Positions 22,858 to 35,102 of a DNA stretch of 64,000 bases are shown here, in pieces; position 1 is the first letter of the stretch; each line of letters opens with the position of its first letter. The DNA is taken from the NCBI RefSeq assembly GCF_024323335.1, contig NC_066583.1, positions 18,398,665 to 18,462,664 of the forward strand, in the 5' to 3' direction. The notes beneath the pieces are model-generated. The model ran no database searches, had not been told where the DNA came from, and saw only the letters and a program-made list of their open reading frames with translations. This stretch comes from Lathyrus oleraceus. Taxonomy: Eukaryota; Streptophyta; Magnoliopsida; Fabales; Fabaceae. The position numbers and the translations under genes were made by a program.

Positions 22858-24039
22858 TGTTGATTCTAAGTGTTGGCAGCAATTTTGGTAAAACAAAGAG
22901 TGTTCACAAGATGTCATGTGTGATGTCTTAACATGAGATATCCTATGTACCTGCTGGAGTTCAAGAACATGTGCATGCAGGATTGTTTCAGAATGCCACA
23001 TACAATGCCATGGCTTCTGATATTGGATGTACCTGCTGGAGCTTAAATGAAAGACATGTTCATGCAGGATTGTTTCAGATGACATACACAATGTCATGGC
23101 ATCTGATATGGCTGTACCTGCTGGAAGTTATAAAAGGAATTATTGGATTATGCAGGATTTTTCCAGGATGTCATACCCGATGTCATGACATCCTGTACAC
23201 AGAACATTCAGTATGAATGTCTGGTGTTTTGTGATTGCACAATTAATGGCAATCTTTGGATGATTGAAGATATGGCTAGCTGGCGCATTCAATCATGGAT
23301 TACAACCAGATTTACTTATTTTCCAAGGAGATCTATACAGCTGTTATAAAAAGATTTGATTGGAAAATAGATTTAGGGTTTTCAAGATGTCCAAGCCCAG
23401 CTGGATGCTTCTATAAAAAGGGACTTAGAAAACCTGTTTGTACACACAACCAAGACTGAGCGAAATATAGAGAGAGAGCTAGGGTTTGTGTCTGTTTAGT
23501 CGTAAGACTTATAGGTCATTCAAGTCATCCATTGATGATTGAATTGGACTAATTTGTGGTTGTAATTTGTCACTCTAAAGCTGTTAAGCAAGAGTGTATG
23601 TCTTCTTGATCAAAGTTGTGAAGCAAGATCAAGAGTGTGTCTTCTTGATTGAAACTGTGAAGTAAAATCAAGAGTGTGTAATTGAAAAGTATTTTCTTTT
23701 CTCAAGGGATTGTTGTTTAAAATCACCGGTGTATGATTGTAGGGAAGTGAGTGGGTTCTCATATCTAAGAGTGCTTAGGTAGAAATTGCACGGGTAGAGA
23801 TTAGGTGAGAAAGACTGTAACTTGTTGAAGTGTACGGAGAGTCTTTGAACTAATTCTATTTTAGTGAATTTCCTTCCTGGCTTGGTAGCCCCCAGACGTA
23901 GGTGAGTTGCACCAAACTGGGTTAACAATTGCTTGTGTTATTTGCTTTACCATTATGTTTTTGTTAATCCATTGTGTATTACCAGATATTAGTGTCGTGA
24001 CATTATCTTCGACATCTTATATCTGATACCAGAATTTCA
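22858..24039 (+). repeat. Element S 3' LTR (1182 bp)
   Basis: Same length as the 5' LTR and about 98.4% identical by hand count. The TATA box is at 23412 and the palindrome TGTCATGACA at 23181. The following TCTCG matches the left duplication TCTCA except at one base. Confidence 0.93.
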
Positions 24040-24367
24040 TCTCGGACTCAATTAGAGATAGTAATGCCTAACCACAAATACTTGTATGACATTTCCAAAT
24101 CCAAAGGAGTCTCCACTAATCAGATGGATCTCAAGCCAACTTGTTAAGGACTACTCCACACAAGTCGAACATGACTATACCATCCTCTTATCTTAATTGC
24201 ACTCAAGTTCGGGTTAGAACTTATCTTACCACTCAGAGATCACCAAGCACAACAAGCATATTATATCACACATATATACAAACATCACATATATACAAAT
24301 ATATTCACACAAAAAGTAGGCTAAACCCACTAGAGACTACTCCCCAGCAGAGTCGCCACTTAATTTT
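24040..24367 (-). other. Element D leader, part 1, with primer-binding site at 24341-24358
   Basis: On the minus strand TGGCGACTCTGCTGGGGA, the same 18-nt site as in F, starts 10 bp after the LTR end. The rest is leader, an inverted copy of C's sequence near 11640-11830. No gene. Confidence 0.85.
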
Positions 24368-27300
24368 TGTAGCGGGAAATTCATGATCATCAAGCTATTG
24401 ACAAGCTAGAGATCAATTAACAAGAGTCGCCACCGCGCTTTTATTGTTTCCAAGGGAAAATGGAAAAGTACGAACAAAACCCAAAAGGTAAGAAGTTTTC
24501 AAATAAAAACTAATAAAAGTCAGAGATCACAAGTAAGGGGGTTGGTTACACAGAGGGAAGGTGTTAGCACCCAAAGTGTCCTAGGTACTCCTAGGGAGCC
24601 CTTTTTGTGTGCATATGTATTTTGTACAAAATGATGTTTACAAACAAATAGAATGGGAGGATGAGGAAAGAATTCATTAATTATATTTTTGTGTTTGACA
24701 AGACCTTCGGCATGTGCCTACGTACCAACATAAAAATGAGGGATCAAAACCTCGTAGTTCGTGCTACAAATTTCAAAATGAGTGTGTTGATTTTAACAAA
24801 ATTTGAGTTTGAAAGGCACAAAGGCCCAAAATAGTTTGAATGAGTTAGTTCTTTTTGGCTTTTTGAAAGTTTAAGTCAAGTATAGTTAAATTTATTTACA
24901 AGTTTGATTTAAGGAGATAAGTTTGAAAAGGCAATGGCATAAGGCCAAAGTTTTTACCTTTTTTCGCAAAAATGGTCAAAGTTTAGAACAAAAGTAGTTC
25001 ACACAAAGAAGATTTTTGAAAATGGAGGGAGAGATTTTGAAATTAAAGAAATGGGGATAAGATGAAGAGACTATCCTATGCACAAAAATTAAAAGTTTAG
25101 AGTTGAAAAGATCTGACCAAATGGATAGCAATCCAATAGACAAGTATGTCAATAGAAACCCATAATTCCCTTGGACTTTTTGAATTAAGCAACACACAAA
25201 TGCATAATTATATTATCTTGAAGAGCAAGGCATCAAATAAAGATGGCCTCATCCAAGCTTATCCATTCCATGATCTCCTTCAGAAGTTGCCCATGCAACA
25301 GATGAATTCCATAAGTCACATGTTCATAATAACAGCTTCACAATGATCATGTTGCAGATGAATCTTAGAGAGATCTTCAAAGATGTATCAGATGAAATTC
25401 AAATTGCAAGCACTTGGTTCTTCAACAAGTTGGCATTGGCCAAGTCCTTTAGCTTAGGAAGGTTGCCTAGATTCTAAGTCCTTTTGCTCAAGATCAAACC
25501 ACCAGTCCACTCAAAAGTCTTTTAGGGTTTTTGTTTTTTATTATGTACATTCATGGTCAAAGACCACACAAATTAATAAAAATAACACCAACAAAATATA
25601 TCACACAATATGGTCCAAATGGACAAAGTGAAAATTACATTAACATAAACAATTAGAATGATATGTACAATGGCAAATGAAATAAAGTGCTAAAAGTAAA
25701 TCGCATTAAAGTAAAAACTTGAAATTAAAAGTTAATAGTTAGTAAGTTAGAAGTTAGTTTTGCTTTGCTTTTGCTTTTCAAGACATTCTTTGGAGAACAC
25801 TCAACCCACTTATCACAAGCATGGATCCTTGAACCAAAACATCTTCCAAAGGAAGGAAAGAAGGCCAAGTTTCAACACAATACCATGAAAGAGAGGAGAC
25901 TTACAATCTCACTAACTATAATGCTTATGCCTTTAATGTCACAAATTTAGCCCTATGTTAAGCAATTGTAATTGGACTTATGTAGAAGTCACAACTATTT
26001 GAGGCCAGTCAATAAAATTTTGGTGTTAATGCATGTTAGAGACATAGTATAATGGACTATGCTCATAAAACATACCACACACAAAAAGAATATGCAAAGG
26101 GTATGACCTAATCTCATCCATACTCATGTCAATTTTTCAATCAACTAGCATTAGGACTTTGAGATGTCATAGGCCAAATGGAATTAATGAAATAAGAAGA
26201 GGAATGAGATGAAGTGGGAAGGGGATGAATGAGATCACAAATTGGTCAAAGGAGGACTTTTATTAAATTAATATCATTCATTCATTTTGGGAGATGGAAT
26301 GTACATTCCATCAATCCCCTAAATCCAATGATATTAACTTGACAAAGTCAAATCAACCTTGACCAAGGCCCAACAACAAACAAGCAAACTCAAATAAGTC
26401 AATACAAATGGTCAACAAAATTTAATTGGAATTTATTCAATTAAAAATAATAAAATAGTGCATTTAATTCAAATATGTTTTGTCCAATTCCTAAAATCTC
26501 ATCAAAACACGAAAGGAATGACCATGAGATTTATCATAGGTCAAACAAGGTCAAAGGACATTGGAGAAAAAATTTCATAATTTTTTGACATTTAAAAATA
26601 TTTTTAAAAATTAAAAACAAATGCAAAATCAATTAATTCAATAAAAATATTAATAATGATCCAAAAAATAATTTTAAAACGTGATCCAAAACGCGCGTTC
26701 CACATGTACCTTAGTCAACTGCATTGTACCAATGGTAATTAAAACAAACGCTCATGATTAAAATGTGATAGATAGATCCTATGGTTCACAGCCTTGCCAA
26801 GTCATCGCCGGAGCCAGAGCTCCGGTCATCTTCTCCGGTGGTCCTCACCGGACTGGTCAAGATGAACCATCAACAAAAAGAGAAACAAGGACATGATTTT
26901 GAAGAAAAAATGCCACTGAGCTCGAATCTGACCTCCACTCATTCCAATTCCAAGTATATTGAGAGATATGTGGAATTGAAATTTGAGGTACATGAACTGA
27001 GTTGCTTCGATTTGGCCTCAAAGCAACTCAATCTTCTTGCCTACATTGGTAGGACTTCAGACAACCAAAGAATCCATAGAATTGAGCAAGAATTTAAGAG
27101 AATCGAAGAGTTTAAAATTTCTGAAAATTACCTTCAATGGAGGTCTGAACTCGATGGATCTTGATCTTGCTTGTGCTTAGACTCACTCCACTTGCTTGCA
27201 GGAAGAGAATGGAAAGGTTTAGAAGCAATGGATTCCTGGAGAATTGAATTCTAAAACAATGGAGATTCAAGCTCAAATTCAAACGAATTTATCAGGTTTA

Positions 27301-28901
27301 TCCTTTGAGAAGTGAGGGTTTTCAATGGGGGATCAAAGCTGGCGCCATGGTGTGTCAATTCTGAGCAATTGAAACTCTATTTATAGCTGAATTGGTTGAT
27401 AATTGCACACTCACTTTCACTTTCCAAAATTGGCAAATGATGATACAATGGTGCATGGGCATACATAGGCCCATGAAATGATAACTTGAGGTCCAAAATT
27501 GCATATCAGATGGTTTGAAGTTAGCTTAGATTGCAAGGCACATGTACATTGATGCTTGAAGATTGATCCATGCCAAATGATATCAGCCCGTTTAAGCCAT
27601 GCACAACCTATGCATTTCAAGTCCAAAATGAATGAGTTTGAGCTCTATGGAAAGGTGAGATCCAGAGGAACAAGTTTTATGTTGAACACTTTTTCATTTG
27701 GAGCTTGGAACTTGGAGAAATTTGAGGTGGAAGTTTGGAAAAATTTGACATATCAAAATTTTTCTAAGTGTCAAGCCATATGTCTCAATATTCCACCTTG
27801 CTTAACTTTTTATAGGAGCTTCAAATGAGAAAAGTGTATTCATCAAAGTTGTATATATCTCAAATACCTTCAAAATGGTCACCCATTTCATGTAATTTGG
27901 ATTTGACATGATAGAGTTATGAATTTTTGAAGGTTGGAACAATCACTTGATCAATGGTATAGGTCAAAAGTGACCTATAATGTAGTCTCATATCACATGC
28001 TCAAAAAAGTTGAATTAGCTCCCACTCCAAACATCAAAGTTGAATTAGACACATTTAATTTGATTTTGAAACTAGGAAATATTTAATCTCATAAAAACTG
28101 AGCAAGTTATGGCCTTGGGAAGTTGACTTTCAAATTAGGGTTTAGACAAAATGACCTATAATGTTTCAACATATAAAATGATTTTCCAAGCAAAGCTAGC
28201 TCTAAGTCTAAACATGAAAGTTGTTTATAATGTCATTTAGAGTATGTTTTCTCTTGAGATCATTTTCATATCGTGAAAAGTCTAGGAGATAGGGTCTAGG
28301 GAGACCCAGTTTTGATCAGATGAATTCATCTGGCCAACCACCATCAACCAATTGCTAATTTCCAATTCTCTTGACTTTCTTGGCTCATGGTATAAAATAT
28401 ATGCATAAGATGATGAATTTTGAAGTGTCCCTTGAGAAATTTGATCAATTGGTGAGATAGCTTGTTGGAGAAGTTACTCAAGATACCCAGTCAAACTAGG
28501 GTTTCCAAGGCAAATCACCTTCAAACTCTTGAAGAAAACTTGATCAATATGACATGTAGAGATAATTGGGACTCATATATGATATTCATAACCATTCTTG
28601 AATCAATTATTGGTTGTGCTCTTTGTTCATGAGGGTCTCAAACCCTAGATGTAACCTTGATGGATCAATGAGATCATGCCCTTCCTACAAAAGAGTTAGA
28701 TAAATGCAAAGACATATTTTTGATATTTTTGGTTAGTAAATGATAATATACAAGTATGATATAATCACAAAGTGCTTGGTAATCTCTCCCAAAACAAACC
28801 CAATGAAGGAGGGGTAAGGAGGATGCCAAGACATGATCCCAATGCTAATGCTTATGATGAAATTGCATGAGGGATCTTAGGGTCAAAGATGGGGTCTTAT
28901 A
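24368..28901 (-). repeat. Element D 5' LTR (4534 bp)
   Basis: In minus-strand reading it starts TATAAGACCCC at 28901, where the family start is TGTAAGACCCC, so the second base is mutated, and it ends CCCGCTACA. It is a diverged copy of C's LTR. The TATA box is at 27377-27385 and the primer-site echo at 24424-24433. An open frame on the plus strand at 26781-27164 is an accident: it covers the same block that is noncoding in C. Confidence 0.87.
27377..27385 (-). promoter_or_regulatory. TATA box of the element D LTR
   Basis: TATAAATAG on the minus strand, the same 9 bases as in C's LTR. Confidence 0.7.
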
Positions 28902-29213
28902 GCAGTCAACCTCTTCTCTTCAATTAAATTCAGCTGGTCATATCTAGTCTGACACCATTCAGCTTCAGTCAACTTGGCTTCCATCAAGACACGCAATGAT
29001 GGGATCTCAACCTCTACCGGGAGCACAACTTCCATACCATAAACAAGTGAGAAAGGGGTTGCCCTTTTTGAAGTGCGGATGGATGTACGTACCCATGCAA
29101 GGAAAACAGGAGCATTTCATGCCAATCTTTGTATGTCACAGCCATTTTCTGAATGATTTTCTTGATGTTCTTATTTGTAGCTTCAACAACCCCATTCATC
29201 TTAGGTATGTATG
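28902..29213 (-). pseudogene. pol: Integrase C-terminal piece of element E, left of F
   Basis: On the minus strand PKMNGVVEATNKNIKKI (with the catalytic Glu) and KDWHEMLLFSLHGY are the continuation of the integrase that breaks off at 51771, on the far side of F. After a frameshift it goes on to EEKRLTA and is then cut by D's LTR at 28901. The last bases before F, GTATG (29209-29213), are its target-site duplication. Same family as F's integrase (PKMNGAVEAANKNIKKI). Confidence 0.92.
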
Positions 29214-32200
29214 TGTAACACCTCAAAATTTGCCCTCCTCTCTGGAGACTAGTTTGATACATTGCATTTCATTTTTAGAGTATCAGACATTGCATTTTGC
29301 ATCTCATATGAAAACCAGAAAGTCATCCTCCAAAGTCTTTTCAGAAGATAAGAGGTTACATGATTCAAGCCTAAAGGTCTCTATGAATTGATGATCAACC
29401 ATCTGAGGGTTTGCACTTCAATTAGGGTTTCCTGATCCTTCAAAGGTCTTGAGCATTATCTTGTCTGCAAGGATATATTACCATCCTCATTGTTCTATCA
29501 TCATCCAGGGTTTCATGGCATTCTCAAGTTCCTTTAGATTAGGGTTTTGACCTCTGGTCAACCCTAATCAATGACATTCTTTCAACCAGGGCTTCTCAAA
29601 GAAAGGAGGTATTTGCTGATGATGAGGATCACATGATTGTTATATTGGGTTTATATGAGCTAGGGTTTCATTTCTGAGCCATTTCTCCAAGTGGTGGAGG
29701 TTCAAGCTAACCAGGGCATGTCAAGGTCAACTGAGGACCACAAAAAGTCAACGGTGCAAGAACTGAGGAATATGAGGTGGGGAAATGAGTTGAGACACCT
29801 CAATCATGTTCAAAAGAGGTCCATTTGTCATTCTAAACATCTATCTTGAAGATTTTGAAGTCATGGCAAAAGTTTCCAAAAATGGAAAGTGACCTGTAAT
29901 TTCAAGTTTCCAAAAATGGCAAGTTTTTGGTCCACATTCAACTTGACTTTTCAACATCAAAGAAGCTTCAAATGGATTTTTGGTGAACATGAAAGTTGAA
30001 GATCTTTCTCTCCTATTTTTAAAAAGTCCTATTTCATGTTCATATGATGATTGGGTGAGAAGTTATGGCAAAATGATCACAAGGCGTGCATGGAAATTCA
30101 AAGTGACATAACTTTTGATCAAAAACTCCAAATTGGTCCACTCTTTTTGCAAAATGCTCCTTGTGACCAAGGCTTTCCAAATGAATCATTGCCTTGCATG
30201 GAAGAAGTTCACATGATCACTTGTCCATACATGTGCATTTTGGAGGGAAAATTGATAATTTGAAATTGGTTGATCACACAAGCAAAATACCATTCAAATG
30301 TTGATTGTGGGATGATTTTAAGTGAATTTGTACCTTAGCATGGCACTGTTCACGTGCAGCATGTACATGCTAAGCACACTTGCATTTTTTGCAATTCACC
30401 TTATTTCTCTCTAATCAAGATTAACCAATGCCTAATTCCAATTTCAGTGTGATTAGTGAGGGGTATATAAGCTAAATCATAACTGTTTTTCAGGGGAGAG
30501 CAAATTCAGATCTCAAATTTCACATTCCCTCCAAAAATTCTCTCTCTTCGATTTTCAAATTTCTTCATACAATTCCACAAAATTCTTGCATAATCTTGTT
30601 TATCATGCATCATTGAGTAGGAAACCACCTCTGGTTTGAAGAATTCTATCCAGATTCATGCACATCAAGAGCTTGAACATGGAAATGGAAACTTGATTTT
30701 GAGCTAGATCCAAGGGATTTCAAGTGTTAATTCTTGCACAAAGCTTCATTAGAGGATTATTGAAGAAGTTCTGGAGCTTGTGGAAGCTTGAAGACACGAT
30801 TTCAACCACTGCCATCTCAAGTAAGTGAAATTTTGATCATCACATTTTGCCATTTTCTTGCCATAGATATGTAGATCTCTTGATGCTGAACATGCTGATA
30901 GGTTTAGATTTGAATTTGGCTTAGAGATGATCATGTATGATGAGATTAAAGTTTTGAGATCCAAAATGTTTTGCTTCGATCCGTGAGTTCTAGGTTGAAT
31001 TAGGCTAATTGAGCATGAGATTTGGATTCCTTGTGAGAAAACCTTTTGAACCATATATAATTTGCAAGATTCTGGAATTTTTTTTCATGGAGCTCCGTCG
31101 GAGACGGCTGGAGAAGACGACTGGAACTACTGTTCCGGCGTCTGGTTTTGGTTCCTAGGGTTTTTGCCCTATCAGCGCTAACTGTGCGCTTGCTTGGCGT
31201 TTCCATTGGACCTCGTTGCCTTGACCGTGCCTGCGTGTCTTTGACTCGCTTATGTGGCTGCCACGCAATAAATGATGCGTTGCGTTTCATTAAGTGCTCT
31301 CGAGCCTTGGTGCATGAGTTCGATCCTTGGCTCATGCGTGTTTCTGATTTAATTTGAATATTCTCATTAGCCTTCAGCGCGCATGTTCGAACCTGGCTTG
31401 TGTATTCTCTGAATTTTATTCAAATATTGTTTTCCCTCCTAATGGCCATATTATTTCTTATTATTTCTTCAACTTTGAAAAATCACAAAAAATTGAAAAA
31501 TGCTTCAAATTGATCCCAACTTTTTTTCACATTCTTGTTTTAATGTCTAGTTTTTTATAGCGTTTACTTCATGAATTGTTTGATTTTGGACTTTTAATTG
31601 TGAATTGTTGATTGCACCTTATGCCAAATTGATATGCCATGTTCAATGCTTTGTGAAATGCTATGCTTTAATCCAATTGACTTGAAATTTTGCATGCTTA
31701 ATCCTCACATGTGATTTGATTTTTGAGCTTTGGTTTGGAATTTTTATCATATGCTATCCCTGTTTTTGACACATGAACATATGTTGTGACAATTTGTGTC
31801 ACATTTTGGATGTAGCATTTGTGCATTTTAGTTTACCTATCATTTGAGCTCTTCTGGATCTAATTTTTTGCACATTGCTTGTTCATAACATGTCGAATTC
31901 ACATAAAAAATTTCAAGACCATTGGATGTGTCTCTGTTTTGATTTGGATTTTCTAATTTGGATGTCCAACTTTGTGCATATTGTTTGCCTTTGCATGACA
32001 TGGATCATTTGAGCTACTTGCCTTGTGAATTGATCTTGGTCCTCTTGAGGACATCTTGTTGATTGTTTGAATGTGCATTATGCAAAAGATTGAGTTCTGT
32101 TTTGATTATTTGGTTTGGTTTTGAACCTAGTCTTTGCAATATTGTTGTTGTACATAACTAATTGTGCTTTGTGTTTCAGGTTTGGACATTTAACCTTGAT

Positions 32201-34065
32201 GATTGGTTTGGTCTCACTTTGTGAGATGTAAATACCTTTGAGCACTAACTATTGTTGTTTTGTAGGTCAATGGATGTGATGAATTCACTTGATTGCTTGA
32301 GCATTGCTCATTGAGTTGTAAATATTGGAAAGTTCCACTGTTTGTCTGTTGGTTTTTTGATTGAGATATTAACTGTTTAAGCTTTTGTACATATACATTA
32401 GTCGCTTTTAGCTCTTGCTTGAGCTTTGCTTTGGAGTGTGGTTGATACACCACTGAGGTAGTTTAGCCTTCTTACTCCATGTAGTCTGGAAGTCCTGTCA
32501 CTTTTTTGGCAGGCATTTGGCTGAAGTCCTCCTTATGAGGCTCTGATTGTGTTTGTTTACATTTGTGCCAAAGACCTCCAAGTGAGGCATGTTACTTGAT
32601 AAGTCCTCCTAAGTGAAGAGGCAATTGACAGATAGAAGGGATTAGAAATCAATCCCCTGTTATTCAGTGAGTCGTTCTTTATGCTCGCACTACGTGCTGA
32701 TGCTCTAGAACATGAACCCAAGATCTTTGTATAGAGTCAGTCAAGTGAAATAGGGTCCCTCTTTCTGGATCCCCATGCTTTCTTTGTCTTGAGCTCACCC
32801 TGGCCAGGGTTAAGAGCATGAGGTCTCATCCTCATTACCATTTTGATCTGCTCACCCTAACTCTCAATGTTAGTGGTTAAGAGCTTCTGTTTACCCCTAC
32901 AGTTTTGGCTTGTTTGTCGAGGTTGATATGACCCCTCTTGACTAAAGCCCAACCATTTGTCTGAGCCTCTTGTTTGTGTATAGAGTGTGATACTTGTTTA
33001 ATTGTGTTGATGTTTATTTGCTGTTTGAACTGACTTGCTTCCTGTGTGAGTTAGATGCATGATTAGAGACCTCAACTTAGGGATATCTGATTGCATGACA
33101 ACTTTTAGGCTCGAGTCTTAGTCTCCCTATTAGTTTGTTTGCTTCCCTGGTCTCTGGTTAGGAGAGAGTTTCTCCCCTGTTAAGGGGAACTACATCGCCC
33201 TGATTCTCATACCAGATGAGATACGTAGGCAGGAGATCGAGCGAGATCTCTCCGGGCACCCTTTTTCTTTTTCACCCTTTTGTTTTTTGTGTGTGTTCAA
33301 CCTCTTTGTTTCTTTTGACGTCTCAGCGTCTCTTTGTGTTTGTGTGACAACTATTAGGCTCGAGTTCCAGACTCCCTATTAGTTTGTCAATCTCATAACC
33401 TTTTTCTTTGGTGTTCGCTGGTTAGCATTTGTTTGTTAGGAGTCGGATGTAAGCCCATGTATTGGCATTCTGTTTCCTTTTGTGTGTGGTTGTTTGGAGT
33501 CGTATGTAAGTCCATGTATTGGCATTCTGTTTCCTTTTGAGTGTTTCTTTTGACGTCTTAGCGTCTCTTTTCGGTGTTTTGTTTCGGCGTGCGTTAGCCG
33601 AGCTACGAGTGCTCTGATTCTTCCCTGGATAGAGAAGATACGTAGGCATGGGATGCGATGTCCTAGCGAGCATGTTCCCCATTTCCCCGAACTACGTTGA
33701 CTCTGATGTTTGTTTCTGACAAACTACGTAGGCCCAAGGTACGACATCCTGCCGAGTCCCCTTCCTCCATCTTTTTTCACATGTTTATTATTCCAGTGTG
33801 TGTGCATTCTCTTTGAGCAGTTATTTAGCAACCTTTTCCTATTCTTTTGAGCGTGGATCCCGTCGAGTACGGCGGACGTGAGGGGTGCTAATACCTTCCC
33901 CTTACGTGACCGACTCCCGTACCTTGTAATCTCTGGTCGTAAGACCGTTCCTTTTCCCTTTCTTAGGTTAGTCCTGCGCTCCCTTTCCGTCATAGGATGA
34001 ATAGCGTCAGTGGCGGCTCTGTAAAACTGTTTTTTTTTCCGCCGGTTGTTTTTCGCGTTGCGACA
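29214..34065 (+). repeat. Element F 5' LTR (4852 bp)
   Basis: Aligned base for base (constant offset 17,700) with the 3' LTR, I counted about 100 differences, roughly 2%, and no net length change. TATA at 30464; TACGTAGGC modules near 33221, 33649 and 33725; GCTAATACCTTCCC near 33887; primer-site echo at 34011. Open frames inside it (for example 31148-31357 and 32214-32453 on either strand) have no family resemblance and are considered chance. Confidence 0.96.
30464..30470 (+). promoter_or_regulatory. TATA box of the element F 5' LTR
   Basis: TATATAA, 1.25 kb into the LTR and unchanged in the 3' LTR at 48164. The sequence around it is almost free of differences between the LTRs. Confidence 0.75.
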
Positions 34066-34067
34066 GC

Positions 34068-34085
34068 TGGCGACTCTGCTGGGGA
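34068..34085 (+). other. Primer-binding site of element F
   Basis: TGGCGACTCTGCTGGGGA, two bases after the LTR. Its complement ends in CCA, as a tRNA 3' end must. Published Ogre elements are reported to use tRNA-Arg; I could not check the tRNA sequence here. Confidence 0.9.
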
Positions 34086-35102
34086 CACAAGTTGACCTCT
34101 TGCTGGTCCATCTTCTCTGAGCGAGTCAATCCTAACGCTCTTTAGGGTAGTTTGGGTTGCTTTTACTGTTTATTTATTGCATTTATGATTATTATACTGT
34201 GATTGTATATATTTGCATGTATGTTTGCATGCATCATATTATCACTGTGCTGGATTCTGGACAGGTGTGGTTACTCTGATTTTGGGGTGGGTGTTCTGAG
34301 TGGGGCTAAAACTAAGGCCCGAGTATACACCTAGGATTAGCGTGGTCTCACGTTCCTCACATGTTGGTTGGGCATGTTGTTGTGACGTGACATACCACAA
34401 GCCAGACAAGGTTCTTTTGAGAGAGCTTTTCCATTGTGGAGTTTCCACTATGGTTGGGTTACCTCTTCTGAGCTGTTGACTTCGGTGACCGTTCTTTCCC
34501 GGATCTTTGGTTTAGATGATCTTATGAGAGCTGCAACGGCACACCCGAAAGGGAAAACCCATTGAGTATCTTGTCCGATTGTCGAGACCATTATCCGTCT
34601 TAGGATGACCTTATTAGAATTCACATGTGAGGGGAGGGCTTGATTCTTACAGATACAGGTTCTGTTGGTGACTTTTTGATGGAGACTGATGGTCCAGTTC
34701 TTGATCTGAGTTCTATTTATGAGTTGGATTTATGGATATTTATTTCTGACACGCCGGAGTTTTGTCCGTGGTATTTATCAGCGGGTTCCGTTTATTTCGG
34801 ATCCTCGGGCCGAATTTGGGGTTGCTTGTCCAGAGGATCTTGTTGCTATTTGGTCAGTGATTTACCAGTGATGATGGTGATATATCCTTCGGTCCCGTTT
34901 ATTTCGGAACCCCGAGTTGGATTTATGGTTACTCAGTCCCTCAGATGGTTGTGATCAGTTCAGAGACCGGAATCCAGTACAGTTGATGTTCAGATGACTT
35001 GGAGGATGGCACTATGCATTACATTCATGCATCAGCATCATTCCCATTTTGCATTTATCCGCATCTAACTCATGTTTATCCATATGCAGGGGACATTCTT
35101 GA
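34086..35102 (+). other. Element F leader before ORF1
   Basis: About 1 kb of untranslated leader. A duplicated block with CCGTTTATTTCGGA is present at about 34786 and 34886. It ends with CATATGCAGGGG (about 35082-35093), which looks like a splice acceptor, and the ORF1 frame opens shortly after. The open frame at 34640-34954 has no recognisable similarity. Confidence 0.7.

Larger units (their letters stand above)
16050..24039 (+). mobile_element. Element S: SIRE/Maximus-type Ty1/copia element, polymerase-deleted
   Basis: Full-ended element of 7990 bp. Two 1182-bp LTRs differ at about 19 positions by hand count (1.6%). The target-site duplication is TCTCA on the left and TCTCG on the right, one base changed. 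Inside are a primer-binding site, gag with two zinc knuckles, protease, a short eroded RNase H remnant, a long envelope-like ORF and a 3' region with several polypurine tracts. GAG-pre-integrase, integrase and RT are absent, so the copy can move only with proteins from a relative. The envelope-like gene and lineage motifs point to SIRE/Maximus. It sits in the leader of D. Confidence 0.93.
14738..28901 (-). mobile_element. Element D: 5' half of an Ogre-like element, inverted, with copia S nested inside
   Basis: On the minus strand the order is LTR (28901-24368), primer-binding site (24358-24341), leader (24340-24040, continuing at 16049-15508) and ORF1 (15507-14738). Element S interrupts the leader. 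The 3' half of D is missing: it stops inside ORF1, where it meets element C. On the other side D is inserted in E's integrase; GCAGT (28902-28906) should be its target-site duplication. C's 5' flank is CCTTT, so C and D are not two ends of one insertion. Confidence 0.85.

Noticed and set aside
26781..27164. 127-codon plus-strand frame that could be a small gene
   Set aside because: It lies in D's LTR, antisense to its promoter side; the matching block in C's LTR has no open frame.
6924..28901. One composite element with two outward LTRs inserted as a unit
   Set aside because: Flanks are different host elements (copia B and Ogre E) and the five bases next to each end differ (CCTTT and GCAGT).
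31000..31560. Several open frames on both strands, repeated at 48700-49260
   Set aside because: They are inside the two LTRs of F; duplication comes from the LTR itself, and no protein similarity is visible.
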